A stretch of 64,000 bases of DNA from positions 186,001 through 250,000 of the forward strand of contig CABMPD010000002.1 in assembly GCA_902388455.1 (NCBI GenBank), read 5' to 3'. Position numbers and translations under genes: made by a program. This DNA comes from an uncultured Alistipes sp. Its GTDB lineage: Bacteria > Bacteroidota > Bacteroidia > Bacteroidales > UBA932. Below are positions 54,527-63,627 of the stretch, in pieces. The notes below the pieces were generated by a model, which had not been told where the DNA came from, searched no databases, and worked only from the letters and a program-made list of their open reading frames with translations. Position 1 is the first letter of the stretch. Every line of letters starts with the position of its first letter.

Positions 54527-56713
54527 ATGAAAACACTTGCCTGTCTGATGCTGTGCTGCGGCCTGATGTCCTGGCCGCTCTGCGGACAACCCCGCTACAA
54601 GGACGCCTCGCTTCCGGTGGAGGAGCGCGTCGAGGACCTACTGGAACGCATGACCCTGGAGGAGAAGATACTCCAGCTCAACCAGTATACGCTGGGAGCT
54701 AGCGACAACGCGAACAATATCGAGGAGGTGACTGCCCGGATTCAGGCCGGCATCGGCTCCTTGATTTATTACGAGGAGAACCCTGAACTGCGCAACGGAA
54801 TGCAGCGGCGGGCGATGGAGCAGACCCGTCTCGGTATCCCGATACTCTTCGGGTACGACGTGATCCACGGTTTCCGCACGGTCTATCCGATATCGCTGGC
54901 CCAGGCCTGTTCCTGGAACACGGATTTGGTCCGGGAGGCCTGTGACATGGCTGCCGCCGAGGCCCGCCGCTCGGGTGTGGACTGGACTTTCTCGCCCATG
55001 ATAGACGTGGCCCGGGACGGCCGCTGGGGCCGGATATCCGAGGGCTACGGCGAGGATCCCTATACCAACGCGGCTTTCTGCGCGGCCTCCGTCGAGGGCT
55101 ATCAGGGCTCCGACCTGAGCAGCAGTACCCAGGTGGCTGCCTGCCTGAAACACTATGTCGGCTACGGCGCTTCCGAGGCCGGCCGGGACTATGTCTACAC
55201 CGAGATATCCCGCCAGACCCTCTGGGACACCTACCTGCCGCCGTACGAGGCGGGAGTCCGGGCCGGAGCGGCTACGGTGATGAGTTCGTTCAACGACATC
55301 AGCGGCACTCCGGCGACCTGCAACGCCTACACTCTGAGCGAGGTCCTGAAGGGACAATGGGGTTTCGAAGGGTTCGTGGTCTCGGACTGGGCGGCGGTGC
55401 CTCAGCTGATACCGCAGGGAGCCGCCGCTGACCGCAAGGAGGCGGCCCGTCTTGCCGTGAACGCCGGTCTGGACATGGACATGGTGGGACATTGCTATGA
55501 CAATTATCTGGATTCGCTCGTCCGCGAGGGAGCGGTCTCCGAAGAGCGGATAGACGATGCCGTGCGGCGCGTTCTGATCCTCAAGTTCCGTCTTGGACTC
55601 TTCGAGCGGCCTTATACCGAGGAGGTTCCGGCAGATCAGCGCCTGCTTCTGCCGCAGAACCGGGAGCTGGCGGAGCGTCTGGCCGAGGAGAGCATTGTCC
55701 TGCTGAAAAATGAGGGAGGCCTCCTTCCCCTTCAGGGACAGCGCACGATAGCGGTGCTCGGGCCGATAGTGGATGCGCCGGGAGAGCTTCTGGGCAGCTG
55801 GAGCGGGCACGGACGGGGAGAGGAGGTGTATCCCGTGCGGGATGCCCTGACAGAGGAATTCGGGGGAACGTCGCAGGTGATTTTCCACGCGGGCTGCCCC
55901 TTCGACGGGGATGACCGGAGCGGCTTCGCCTCCGCCCTTGAGACGGCCCGGGAGGCGGATGTGGTGGTGCTCTTCATGGGCGAGCGGCGCGGATGGAGCG
56001 GGGAGAACGGATCGCGCTCCTCCATTGAACTGCCGGAGATCCAGGAGGAATTTATCGTGGAAATGCAGAAGGCCGGGAAGCCGATGGTGCTGGTGCTGTC
56101 GAGCGGACGGCCTTTGGCGCTGCAGCGGGTGGAGCCTCTTTGCGACGCCATCGTGGAGATGTGGCAGCCGGGTGTGCCGGGGGGACGTCCTGTGGCCGGG
56201 GTATTGTCCGGAAGGGTCAACCCTTCGGGTAAGCTGAGCGTCACTTTCCCGCGCACTACCGGGCAGATACCGGTGTATTACAACCGGCGTCAGAGCTCGC
56301 GTCCCCGGCAGGGACTGTATCAGGACATCCCGTCCACGCCCCTGTATGAGTTCGGACACGGCTTGAGCTATACGTCTTTCGAATATGGGGACCTGAAACT
56401 TTCCCGCGAGTCGGTAACCGGGGGAGAGACCCTGACCGCCGAGATATCCGTGACCAATACCGGAGAGCGGGACGGAGCCGAGACCGTGCACTGGTTCATT
56501 TCCGACCCCGCATGCCGGATTACCCGTCCGCTCCGCGAGCTGAAGCATTTCGAGAAGCAGGTGATACCTGCGGGAGAGACCCGCGTCTTCCGCTTCGGGA
56601 TCGACCCGGCGCGGGACCTGAGTTTCGTCGACAGTGACGGCAACCGCTTCCTGGAGCCAGGGGATTACTACATCATGGTCAAGGACCGGAAGGTGCGTCT
56701 GCAGGTTTATTGA
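54527..56713 (+). CDS. Secreted beta-glucosidase (GH3)
   Basis: 728 aa from MKTLACLMLCCGLMSWPLCG, a signal peptide. The N-terminal GH3 barrel starts with VEERVEDLLERMTLEEKILQ and contains the nucleophile aspartate in GFVVSDWAAVPQ (about residue 290). The C-terminal half holds the second GH3 domain (ERRGWSGENGSRSSIELPEI) and a fibronectin-like end with VTNTGERDGAETVHWF. It releases glucose or related sugars from beta-linked oligosaccharides. It stands alone, and its 3' end overlaps the convergent propeller lipoprotein gene by 7 bases. Confidence 0.92.
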   Translation: MKTLACLMLCCGLMSWPLCGQPRYKDASLPVEERVEDLLERMTLEEKILQLNQYTLGASDNANNIEEVTARIQAGIGSLIYYEENPELRNGMQRRAMEQTRLGIPILFGYDVIHGFRTVYPISLAQACSWNTDLVREACDMAAAEARRSGVDWTFSPMIDVARDGRWGRISEGYGEDPYTNAAFCAASVEGYQGSDLSSSTQVAACLKHYVGYGASEAGRDYVYTEISRQTLWDTYLPPYEAGVRAGAATVMSSFNDISGTPATCNAYTLSEVLKGQWGFEGFVVSDWAAVPQLIPQGAAADRKEAARLAVNAGLDMDMVGHCYDNYLDSLVREGAVSEERIDDAVRRVLILKFRLGLFERPYTEEVPADQRLLLPQNRELAERLAEESIVLLKNEGGLLPLQGQRTIAVLGPIVDAPGELLGSWSGHGRGEEVYPVRDALTEEFGGTSQVIFHAGCPFDGDDRSGFASALETAREADVVVLFMGERRGWSGENGSRSSIELPEIQEEFIVEMQKAGKPMVLVLSSGRPLALQRVEPLCDAIVEMWQPGVPGGRPVAGVLSGRVNPSGKLSVTFPRTTGQIPVYYNRRQSSRPRQGLYQDIPSTPLYEFGHGLSYTSFEYGDLKLSRESVTGGETLTAEISVTNTGERDGAETVHWFISDPACRITRPLRELKHFEKQVIPAGETRVFRFGIDPARDLSFVDSDGNRFLEPGDYYIMVKDRKVRLQVY

Positions 56714-57858
56714 AACTTCCGCAGTATCAGTTTATAATGGGCTTCGTCTGTGTCTGGGGTAACAAGTGATATAGTCCATTCTCCGCTCTGTCCTATGATT
56801 CTGCTCAGACTGCCAGGCTTGCTTTTGTATATGATCCGGTTCTTACGGTCAGCGATAAAGTCAGTGTCATACTTCTTCTTGTCATTCATTCGGCCTATGA
56901 CGTAATCGTCTGACAGGTCCGCTATCATAAGCAGGAAGGCGTGGTCGTCCATCAGCTGCACGAATCTCATGCCGTCATCACCCACTTCCAGAACATCTTC
57001 GGGAGTGATTTTGTCCGGGCCGAAATCGAGGAAGTAATGCTGTTTCAGTTTTCCGTCCTGGCTGTCAAACAGATAGACATCTCCGAAAGGAGGATAGTTG
57101 TGCAGCCAGCCTTCACGGACCTTGTTCAGCTGGCCGGAACTGAAGTGAACATTGGGATTCGGTTCATAGTCGTATCCGATTACAGTTCTGCGGTTTTCCT
57201 CTCCGAAAAGAGTGTCGGTCACGGCGATACGGATGAGGTCAGGGTTCCAGTGTGAGAGATTGACTATGAGGTTCCCGTCTTCCAGAAACTCCATGCAGTC
57301 TGCGTCGTAGGACGTGGGCACCGTGCAGATGTGCCTGAGGTCCTTGCCGTAGTGTATCAGATTGTTTGCGACTGCATCTTCGATCCAGACACTGCCGTCA
57401 GGGGCTGTTGCGAAATCGGATATGCCGAGATATTCCCCTGGACCGCGTCCCATTGCTCCGATCTGCCTGATAAACCGGCCGTTGCCGTCAAAGGCCAGCA
57501 GCCGATATTCTCTGACGGTCGGATTGTCCAGGACATATATCCTGTCTTCAATCCTGCCTCCGGTCTTGCCGCTTCCGGAATCCTGTGCCGGACCGTCGCT
57601 ACCCGTGGCATCGCCTGCAAACTTGACCTTTATGGGATTGGCCGGTATGGTCAGGTCGCCGTCCGCCACGAGCCCGATGACCCTGGTCTCTGTCGCGAGA
57701 CTGTCCAGCATGGCATCCGTCAGCTCCCCTCCGTCCTCATATCTGTACAGGTCGATTACCTCAATGCCGCTCCGGCTATTTTGTCCGGTGCATCCGCCGA
57801 GCAGTGCTGTTGCGGCGATGAGCAGTGCGGCGGCTGGTAGTATGTGTCTTTTCATCAT
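56707..57858 (-). CDS. Six-bladed beta-propeller lipoprotein (BF3164-like)
   Basis: 383 aa. A lipoprotein signal ending in LLGGC is followed by propeller strands and the family marker IGAMGRGPGEYLGISDF (about residue 130). It is a paralogue of the gene at 25138-26181. The gene starts at one of two adjacent ATGs (57858 or 57855). Its promoter TACTTTTG is at 57887-57894, and a palindrome (TGTGAC/GTCACA) lies just upstream of it. Function unknown. Confidence 0.8.
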   Translation of the reverse strand: MMKRHILPAAALLIAATALLGGCTGQNSRSGIEVIDLYRYEDGGELTDAMLDSLATETRVIGLVADGDLTIPANPIKVKFAGDATGSDGPAQDSGSGKTGGRIEDRIYVLDNPTVREYRLLAFDGNGRFIRQIGAMGRGPGEYLGISDFATAPDGSVWIEDAVANNLIHYGKDLRHICTVPTSYDADCMEFLEDGNLIVNLSHWNPDLIRIAVTDTLFGEENRRTVIGYDYEPNPNVHFSSGQLNKVREGWLHNYPPFGDVYLFDSQDGKLKQHYFLDFGPDKITPEDVLEVGDDGMRFVQLMDDHAFLLMIADLSDDYVIGRMNDKKKYDTDFIADRKNRIIYKSKPGSLSRIIGQSGEWTISLVTPDTDEAHYKLILRKFQ

Positions 57859-57886
57859 CTCTTATCTCTTCTTGTTGTTTAATATG

Positions 57887-57894
57887 CAAAAGTA
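57887..57894 (-). promoter_or_regulatory. -7 promoter box (TACTTTTG)
   Basis: TAnnTTTG match on the minus strand, about 30 bases before the propeller lipoprotein start. Confidence 0.55.
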
Positions 57895-57901
57895 GTGATT
57901 T

Positions 57902-57919
57902 TGTGACAGTAATGTCACA
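57902..57919. promoter_or_regulatory. Palindromic operator candidate
   Basis: TGTGAC and GTCACA are perfect inverted copies separated by AGTAAT, placed at about -20 to -35 of the propeller lipoprotein promoter. It resembles a dimeric regulator site, though the spacing is two bases wider than the Crp consensus. Confidence 0.35.
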
Positions 57920-58415
57920 CTCCTTCGGAAGAAGTCACACTATCCTGCCATTTCCCTACTCCTTCGGAAGGAGTCCCGAAGGTGCGCAATCGGCCCGAGG
58001 CCTTCTGTAGCGCCTGTGCCCGCGTTTCCCTTTCCAGCTGCCTCTTTCCACCTTCCGAAGGTGCGTGGTTTCTCCGCGTTTTCTGCTCACCTTCCGAAGG
58101 TGTGTAATCGTCCGTGGCCTTCTGTAGCGCCTGTGCCCGCGTTTTCGTTTCCAGCTGCCTTCTCTCACCTTCCGAAGGTGCGCGGATTTCCCGCATTTTC
58201 GCCTCACCTTCCGAAAGTGCGCAATCGCCAGGAACCCTCTGTAGCGCCTGTACCCGCGTTTCCGTTTCCATCCGCTTTCTCCCACCTTCCGAAGGTGAGT
58301 GATTTTCCCACGTTTTCAGCTCACCTTCCGAAGGTGCGCAATCGGCCCGGGACCCTCTGTAGCGCCTGTACCCGCGTTTTCGTTTCCAGCTGCCTTCTCT
58401 CACCTTCCGAAGGTG
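57920..58415 (-). repeat. Array of palindromes with 117-bp period (REP-like)
   Basis: Palindromes CACCTTCCGAAGGTG or close variants start at 57920, 57959, 58049, 58088, 58166, 58205, 58283, 58322 and 58401. The alternating spacing of 39 and about 78 gives a 117-118-bp unit repeated four times. The first pair is degenerate (CTCCTTCGGAAGGAG), and half a palindrome remains at 57974-57984. Each unit also contains CTGTAGCGCC and CCCGCGTTTTC segments. An inverted single copy is at 37376. It is not coding: a 1-nt indel between units breaks the frame. Confidence 0.9.
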
Positions 58416-58448
58416 CGCACTGGAATGGGATGCCGGATCACCGGCTGT

Positions 58449-58513
58449 ATGTATGATTTTTATACAATTTTCAAAAAATTAGACACTTATCGTATGAATT
58501 TTATACAATTGAA
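58449..58513 (+). promoter_or_regulatory. Two direct repeats upstream of the sigma-54-type promoter
   Basis: GTATGATTTTTATACAATT (from 58449) and GTATGAATTTTATACAATT (from 58493) differ by one base and lie about 44 bases apart, 55 to 115 bases before the -24/-12 promoter. This is the position expected of enhancer sites for an NtrC-type activator. Confidence 0.6.
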
Positions 58514-58562
58514 TGTTTTTGAGAATTGTTTAAGTAGCTATGATACAGCGATATACTCGATA

Positions 58563-58579
58563 AGGCATAATTTTTGCAA
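58563..58579 (+). promoter_or_regulatory. Sigma-54-type promoter
   Basis: AGGCATAATTTTTGCAA fits TGGCAC-N5-TTGCA: GG at 58564-58565 and GC at 58576-58577 are separated by exactly 10 bases. It lies about 38 bases before the ABC permease ATG. No TAnnTTTG box is present in this leader. Confidence 0.7.
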
Positions 58580-58616
58580 CGAATAATTGCAGTAACCTAT
58601 TTAGTAACAAGACAAT

Positions 58617-60950
58617 ATGAAATCCTTTCTCCGATTCGTATCCCGCAACAGGCTCTATACGGTGATAGAGGTGGCGGGCATGGCCATCGCCCTGGCGTTC
58701 ATTATCTTCATAGGCACGTACGTGACTCAGGAGCGCAGCTACGACACGTTTGTCGGTGACGATGTCTATGTCGGCTCGGATGCGGAGCTCTTCAGTCTCA
58801 GCGGTACTGTCAAGGGGGCTGTGGAGGGCCGCTATCCGAATATCGAGGCTGTCTGCAGGACAGTCGGCACCATGTCCGTCGACGGGTGGGACCTGAGTGT
58901 GTCGGTCGGGGACAGGACCATGGTGCAGAATGCTCTCTGCGTGGACTCCAATTTCCTGTCGCTCATCCCGCTTCCTATGGCGGCCGGTGACCGGAAAGGG
59001 GCTCTGGAGGCTGTGGGCTCGGCCATCGTCTCGCAGTCGTTTGCGAACACATATTTTCCCGGGGGTAATGCGGTGGGCAACGGCATCGGCATAACCGCAG
59101 GCGGCGGGAAGACTACGCTGACCATAACGGGAGTGTTCGAGGATATGGAACGGACCGTGCTGCCCGGGTGCGACATGATCTACCGCCTGGACATGCTGGA
59201 GAGACTCCTGCCCCATCTGACACGCAACGGCAACGGGAATACGGTGACCTTCTACAAAGTCCGGGAAGGTGCTGACGTGAGCTGGCTGGGCCGGGAAATC
59301 CTCGGCATCCTGAAGGGAAGCGACGAGATGTACATCTCGGGTGTCTGCACGGAGTACAATCTTGTGCCATTCAAGAAGATACACTACGGGGCAGGAGCCA
59401 CATCCCACTCCTTTTTCGAAAATATCGTCAACCGGGACATGCTGCGGCTGGTCACTGCCGCCGGAGTGCTGCTGCTGGTATTCGCCCTGCTCAACTACAT
59501 CTCGCTGACCACCGCCCAGGTGGGGTTCAGGGTGAAGGAGATGGCGACGCGCAGGCTGATAGGCTCCTCCCGCGGGGGCGTTATCCTCCGCTACATAGGG
59601 GAGTCCTTTATCGTGACGGCCGTATCGTTCGTCCTCGGATTTATCCTGGCTGAGGCCGCCGCTCCTATGTTCAGTGCCCTTATCGGGAAAAATTACAGCC
59701 CGCTGTCGTCCCTGACCTGGGGCACCGCCGCTCTATGGGCCGGAATCATCGTGCTGCTGTCCGTCATAGCCGGTATCGTCCCGGCCCTGATGGTTTCCCG
59801 CTACAGGCCGATAGACATTGTCAGGGGCGAGTTCACACGAGCCAGCAGGATGGTGCTCGGAAGGGTCTTCCTTGTTGTCCAGAATACAGCAGCCATCGGG
59901 GCCGTCGCAATAGCCATTGCCATGTTCCTGCAGCTGCGCCACATGGTGGAGAGGCCTATGGGATATACCAGGGATTCCTTAGTGGATGTGACCGTCTCCA
60001 ACACTCAGGACCCGGGCGATTTTCTCAAGGACCGGCTCAAATCCCTGCCGTGCGTGGCGGATGCCGGATGGGTGCAGGGCTGTCCGGCCGGGAGCCGGAG
60101 GGCTTACTGGGGAGTGCAGATTGACGGGAACCGCTATAACATAGTGATGTATGGCGGCGATACTACCGCGTTGCGTCTGCTGGGAGTGAAGGTTCTCAGT
60201 CAGAACTCCGACCCTCTGCCGAATACCAGCTATTTTACCCGCAGGGCCGCCGCTGCTTTAGGATATGGTCTGGACATGACGCAGTTCGAGTTTGACAACG
60301 GGGCAATAAGGGTCTGCGGCATCATCGACGACCTCTTGCTGGGTAATGCCAATTCCGCCGGCAATGACCTGCTGATCTGGACGGTACAGCCTGCTCAGTC
60401 TGAATACATCGGGAATCTCATGTCCCTGGTGGTCAAGGTCAACGGCGACCCGGCCGACGCGGTGCGTGCTATACAGGAGCTGTACGCTGAGGAGAAGCCT
60501 GAGCTGGATGTCACGGTGAGGACCTACGAGGATATCTACCGCAGGGCCTATGCTTCGGAGGACCGCAGCCTCAGGCTCACCGGCCTTTTCGCCCTGCTGA
60601 CCATTGTCCTGATGGTCATGGCCATGGTCGCCATGAGCACCTACTACGCCCGTCAGAGGGCCAGGAGCACCGCCATCCGCAAGATTATGGGCTGTCCCCG
60701 GCTGGAAATCTACACCCATACCCTCGCCAGCTTCCTGTCGGCCTCGCTGATTGCCGCAGTCATTGCCATACCTGTGATTTACACCTATACCGGACGCTGG
60801 CTGCAGACCTACTCCTACCGCATCGACAACCACTGGTGGATGTACCTGCTGGCCCTGCTCATCGTGGGTGTGGTCGCAACCCTCTCCATCTCATACAGGG
60901 CAGTGCAGCTGATGAACACCAATCCGGCGCTGGCTTTGAGAAAGGACTGA
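58617..60950 (+). CDS. ABC transporter permease (MacB/FtsX type, full-length double module)
   Basis: 777 aa. An N-terminal membrane helix (VIEVAGMAIALAFIIFIGTY), a periplasmic MacB-type domain, three membrane segments near residue 290-430, a second periplasmic domain, and three C-terminal membrane segments (LTGLFALLTIVLMVMAMVAM and two more) define the eight-helix Bacteroidota MacB/FtsX permease. No ATPase or outer-membrane partner is next to it. Its leader carries a sigma-54-type promoter with two upstream repeats, so an unlinked NtrC-family response regulator probably controls it. Confidence 0.85.
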   Translation: MKSFLRFVSRNRLYTVIEVAGMAIALAFIIFIGTYVTQERSYDTFVGDDVYVGSDAELFSLSGTVKGAVEGRYPNIEAVCRTVGTMSVDGWDLSVSVGDRTMVQNALCVDSNFLSLIPLPMAAGDRKGALEAVGSAIVSQSFANTYFPGGNAVGNGIGITAGGGKTTLTITGVFEDMERTVLPGCDMIYRLDMLERLLPHLTRNGNGNTVTFYKVREGADVSWLGREILGILKGSDEMYISGVCTEYNLVPFKKIHYGAGATSHSFFENIVNRDMLRLVTAAGVLLLVFALLNYISLTTAQVGFRVKEMATRRLIGSSRGGVILRYIGESFIVTAVSFVLGFILAEAAAPMFSALIGKNYSPLSSLTWGTAALWAGIIVLLSVIAGIVPALMVSRYRPIDIVRGEFTRASRMVLGRVFLVVQNTAAIGAVAIAIAMFLQLRHMVERPMGYTRDSLVDVTVSNTQDPGDFLKDRLKSLPCVADAGWVQGCPAGSRRAYWGVQIDGNRYNIVMYGGDTTALRLLGVKVLSQNSDPLPNTSYFTRRAAAALGYGLDMTQFEFDNGAIRVCGIIDDLLLGNANSAGNDLLIWTVQPAQSEYIGNLMSLVVKVNGDPADAVRAIQELYAEEKPELDVTVRTYEDIYRRAYASEDRSLRLTGLFALLTIVLMVMAMVAMSTYYARQRARSTAIRKIMGCPRLEIYTHTLASFLSASLIAAVIAIPVIYTYTGRWLQTYSYRIDNHWWMYLLALLIVGVVATLSISYRAVQLMNTNPALALRKD

Positions 60951-61010
60951 GCGGACGGAGTGTGGATGTATCTATTTGTCATAAAAGGCTCAAACATGCA
61001 CGATTCTTCT

Positions 61011-61018
61011 TATCTTTG
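61011..61018 (+). promoter_or_regulatory. -7 promoter box (TATCTTTG) for rnr
   Basis: TAnnTTTG match on the plus strand, 23 bases before the rnr ATG. Confidence 0.65.
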
Positions 61019-61041
61019 CCTCTGATAACAGAATAGAGTAT

Positions 61042-63378
61042 ATGACAAGAAAGAAAAGACCCTCTTCCCGTCCGCGTGGAAAGCACGGGAAGAATCAGAC
61101 GCCTGACCAGAAGGCAATGCAGAAGGAGCTGAATCTCAAGAGGAAGGAGCGTTCGGGCGGAAAGAAGAAATCCAAAGGAAAGAAGGAGCATTTCAACAAG
61201 GAGGAGCTGACCGGTACGGTGAGCATGACCCGCGAGGGCTACGGCTTCGTGGAGGTGCCGGACAGGGACAATGATGTGTTCGTGCCTCAGCACAAGATGC
61301 GCGGGGCTCTCAACGGCGATATAGTCAAGGTGCTGACGACCAAGGCCAAGGGTGTCGGTGCAGACGGCAAGCCCAAGCGTATCGAGGGCGAGATAATCAC
61401 AGTGCTCGAGCGCTCTTCCAAGCCTCATATCGGGGTGCTGCAGATATCCCGCGGCGAGGCCTGGCTGATCATGGAGAGCCGCAATATGCCATACGATATA
61501 GGCATACCTCTCAAGGAGATAGACCGCTGGTTCGGAAAAGGCGGAATACTCGACAGCATACACAATGCCGTTTCCGGTGCTGATGAGGAAATGCCGCAGG
61601 AAGTTGTCGGAACAGGCGGTAATGCGGGGACGGGAAGTACGGAGTCAGGCGGCAGGAAAGTCCCTCAGCGGACCTGGAAGCCCGGCGAGGTGTCGGGCCT
61701 GAAGGCCGCTGTCATCGTGACCGACTGGCCGAGGAAGGCTCCGGCCCCGACAGGCCGCATCATAGACGTGCTGGGCGAGCCGGGTGCCAACGACACCGAG
61801 ATGCACGCCATCCTGGCCGAGTACGGCCTGCCGTACCGCTTCGAGCCCGAGGTGGAAGCCGCAGCCGAGGCCGTGCCTGACAAGATAACCCCCAAGGACA
61901 TTGCCGAGCGCAGGGACTTCCGCAAGGTGACCACATTCACTATTGACCCTGCCGACGCAAAGGACTTTGACGACGCCCTCTCGTACCGCGAGCTCGAGGA
62001 CGGCAACATAGAGGTAGGAGTGCATATCGCCGATGTGACCCACTATGTGACCCCCGGATCCATCATTGACAAGTGCGCCTACGAACGCGGTACCTCGGTC
62101 TACTTAGTGGACCGCACAGTGCCCATGCTCCCCGAGAAGCTCTCGAACAACCTGTGCTCCTTGAGACCGGGCGAGGAAAAGCTCTGCTTCTCAGCAGTAT
62201 TTGACATCACACCTACAGGAGTGGTCAAGAAGAGCTGGTTCGGCCGCACCGTCATCAAGTCAGACTACCGCTTCAACTACGACGAGGCCCAGGCCGTCAT
62301 CGAGACCGGCAATGGCCCGCTCGCCAAGGAGATCACTGCCCTGCACAAGATAGCCTCTGCCCTGAGGAAGAAACGCTTCGCCGCCGGAGCCATTGCCTTC
62401 GAGCGTCCCGAGATGAAGGTCGAGGTCGACGAGACCGGCAAGCCGGTAAGGGTATACGAGAAGATATCCAAGGAGGCCAACTGGCTCATCGAGGAGTTCA
62501 TGCTGCTGGCCAACCGCTCCGTGGCCGAGTACGTGGGCAAGGTGCCCAAGAGCAAGAATGCCAAGACTTTCGTATACCGTGTCCACGAGGATCCCAACGA
62601 GGAGAAGCTCGGAGTGCTCCGCAAGTTCGTCCGCCTCTTCGGTTACGACTTCCAGATGGAGCCCGGGGCAAAGGAGGACGGTCAGAAAGAAGACACCGCC
62701 AAGTTCCCCGATGGAGTCAAGGTCAAGGAGATCAAGGGCAAGAATGTGGCCCAGCGCATCAACAACCTCCTGGGCACCGTCAAGGGCCGTCCCGAGGAGG
62801 AGGCCGTGGTGATGATGGCCCTGCGCTCCATGGCCCGGGCTCATTACACCACCGATAACGTCGGCCATTATGGCCTGGCCTTCAAGTATTATACGCACTT
62901 CACCTCACCCATCAGACGATATCCCGACATGATGGTACACCGCCTGCTGGCCATGTATCTGGCCGGAGTCGAATCCCAGAACAAGGAATACTACGAGACC
63001 TGCTGCCAGTACGCTTCCCAGCGCGAGCAGATAGCTACCGAGGCCGAGCGTTCCAGCATCAAGTACAAGCTTTGCGAGTATATGCAGGACAAGGTCGGCC
63101 AGATATTCCCCGGCACCGTTTCGGGCCTGACCGAGTGGGGTCTCTACGTGGAGACCGAGCCGGACAAGGTGGAGGGCATGGTGCCCGTCAGGGACATCCC
63201 CGGCGACTTCTACCAGTTCGACGAGGAGACCTACTCCATCGTGGGCCGTTCCCGCGGTCGCCGCTTCACCATGGGCGACAAGGTCTGGATCAGGGTGGTC
63301 CGCGCTTCCCTTGAACAGAAGATCATCGATTATGAATTAGTTGACGGAGAAGACCTGAAAAGTAAGAAAGAGCTGTGA
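61042..63378 (+). CDS. rnr: Ribonuclease R
   Basis: 778 aa. A 3'-5' exoribonuclease of the RNB family that degrades structured RNA. The N-terminus is very basic (about 45 residues rich in lysine). Cold-shock domains follow (GTVSMTREGYGFVEVPDRDN), then the RNB core with the metal motif IDPADAKDFDDALSYREL and HTYTTDNVGHYG-like AHYTTDNVGHYGLAFKYYTH, and a C-terminal S1 domain (FPGTVSGLTEWGLYVETE). A low-complexity insert lies around residues 175-215. A third 41-nt hairpin follows 103 bases downstream. Confidence 0.96.
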   Translation: MTRKKRPSSRPRGKHGKNQTPDQKAMQKELNLKRKERSGGKKKSKGKKEHFNKEELTGTVSMTREGYGFVEVPDRDNDVFVPQHKMRGALNGDIVKVLTTKAKGVGADGKPKRIEGEIITVLERSSKPHIGVLQISRGEAWLIMESRNMPYDIGIPLKEIDRWFGKGGILDSIHNAVSGADEEMPQEVVGTGGNAGTGSTESGGRKVPQRTWKPGEVSGLKAAVIVTDWPRKAPAPTGRIIDVLGEPGANDTEMHAILAEYGLPYRFEPEVEAAAEAVPDKITPKDIAERRDFRKVTTFTIDPADAKDFDDALSYRELEDGNIEVGVHIADVTHYVTPGSIIDKCAYERGTSVYLVDRTVPMLPEKLSNNLCSLRPGEEKLCFSAVFDITPTGVVKKSWFGRTVIKSDYRFNYDEAQAVIETGNGPLAKEITALHKIASALRKKRFAAGAIAFERPEMKVEVDETGKPVRVYEKISKEANWLIEEFMLLANRSVAEYVGKVPKSKNAKTFVYRVHEDPNEEKLGVLRKFVRLFGYDFQMEPGAKEDGQKEDTAKFPDGVKVKEIKGKNVAQRINNLLGTVKGRPEEEAVVMMALRSMARAHYTTDNVGHYGLAFKYYTHFTSPIRRYPDMMVHRLLAMYLAGVESQNKEYYETCCQYASQREQIATEAERSSIKYKLCEYMQDKVGQIFPGTVSGLTEWGLYVETEPDKVEGMVPVRDIPGDFYQFDEETYSIVGRSRGRRFTMGDKVWIRVVRASLEQKIIDYELVDGEDLKSKKEL

Positions 63379-63481
63379 GACAAAGGCAGTGCGATGGAAG
63401 TGCATACCGGCGTCAATATTCCTGGCAACGGGCACGGTTGAAAATCACAATTAATTGAACGTAAGGATGTTGTGCTTTGAA

Positions 63482-63522
63482 AAGGTGCCATGTCGCCGTT
63501 TCAGAATGGAACACGACACCTT
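63482..63522. repeat. 41-nt REP-like hairpin, copy 3
   Basis: It begins AAGGTGCCATGTCG and ends CACCTT, and has the same 41-nt length and centre (CGTTTCAGAA) as the copies beside the RAYT gene, but with more mismatches in the stem. It lies between rnr and the DMT transporter gene and might act as the rnr terminator. Confidence 0.75.
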
Positions 63523-63613
63523 CTCTAAACACAAAGTGACTGTTTTATTGATAGTTGCAATTTAGACCCTTGCCCGCTTGTGTGTTTTGCGGAAACTGTA
63601 GCGGTATTTTAGC

Positions 63614-63621
63614 TACATTTG
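63614..63621 (+). promoter_or_regulatory. -7 promoter box (TACATTTG)
   Basis: TAnnTTTG match on the plus strand, 6 bases before the first ATG of the transporter gene. Transcripts starting here would be nearly leaderless, or the ATG at 63673 would be used. Confidence 0.6.
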
Positions 63622-63627
63622 CGCCTT

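Noticed and set aside
54638-56548. 636-aa frame opposite the GH3 gene
   Set aside because: Antisense shadow of a GC-rich gene; GH3 motifs and promoter support the plus strand.
57915-58403. Repeat proteins encoded by the palindrome array on either strand
   Set aside because: Several frames stay open only because the unit is near a multiple of three and lacks stops. A 1-nt indel between units breaks the phase, and there is no start, promoter or signal that fits.
57920-58415. CRISPR array
   Set aside because: The intervals between palindromes are nearly identical to each other instead of unique, spacing alternates 39 and 78, and no cas genes are present.
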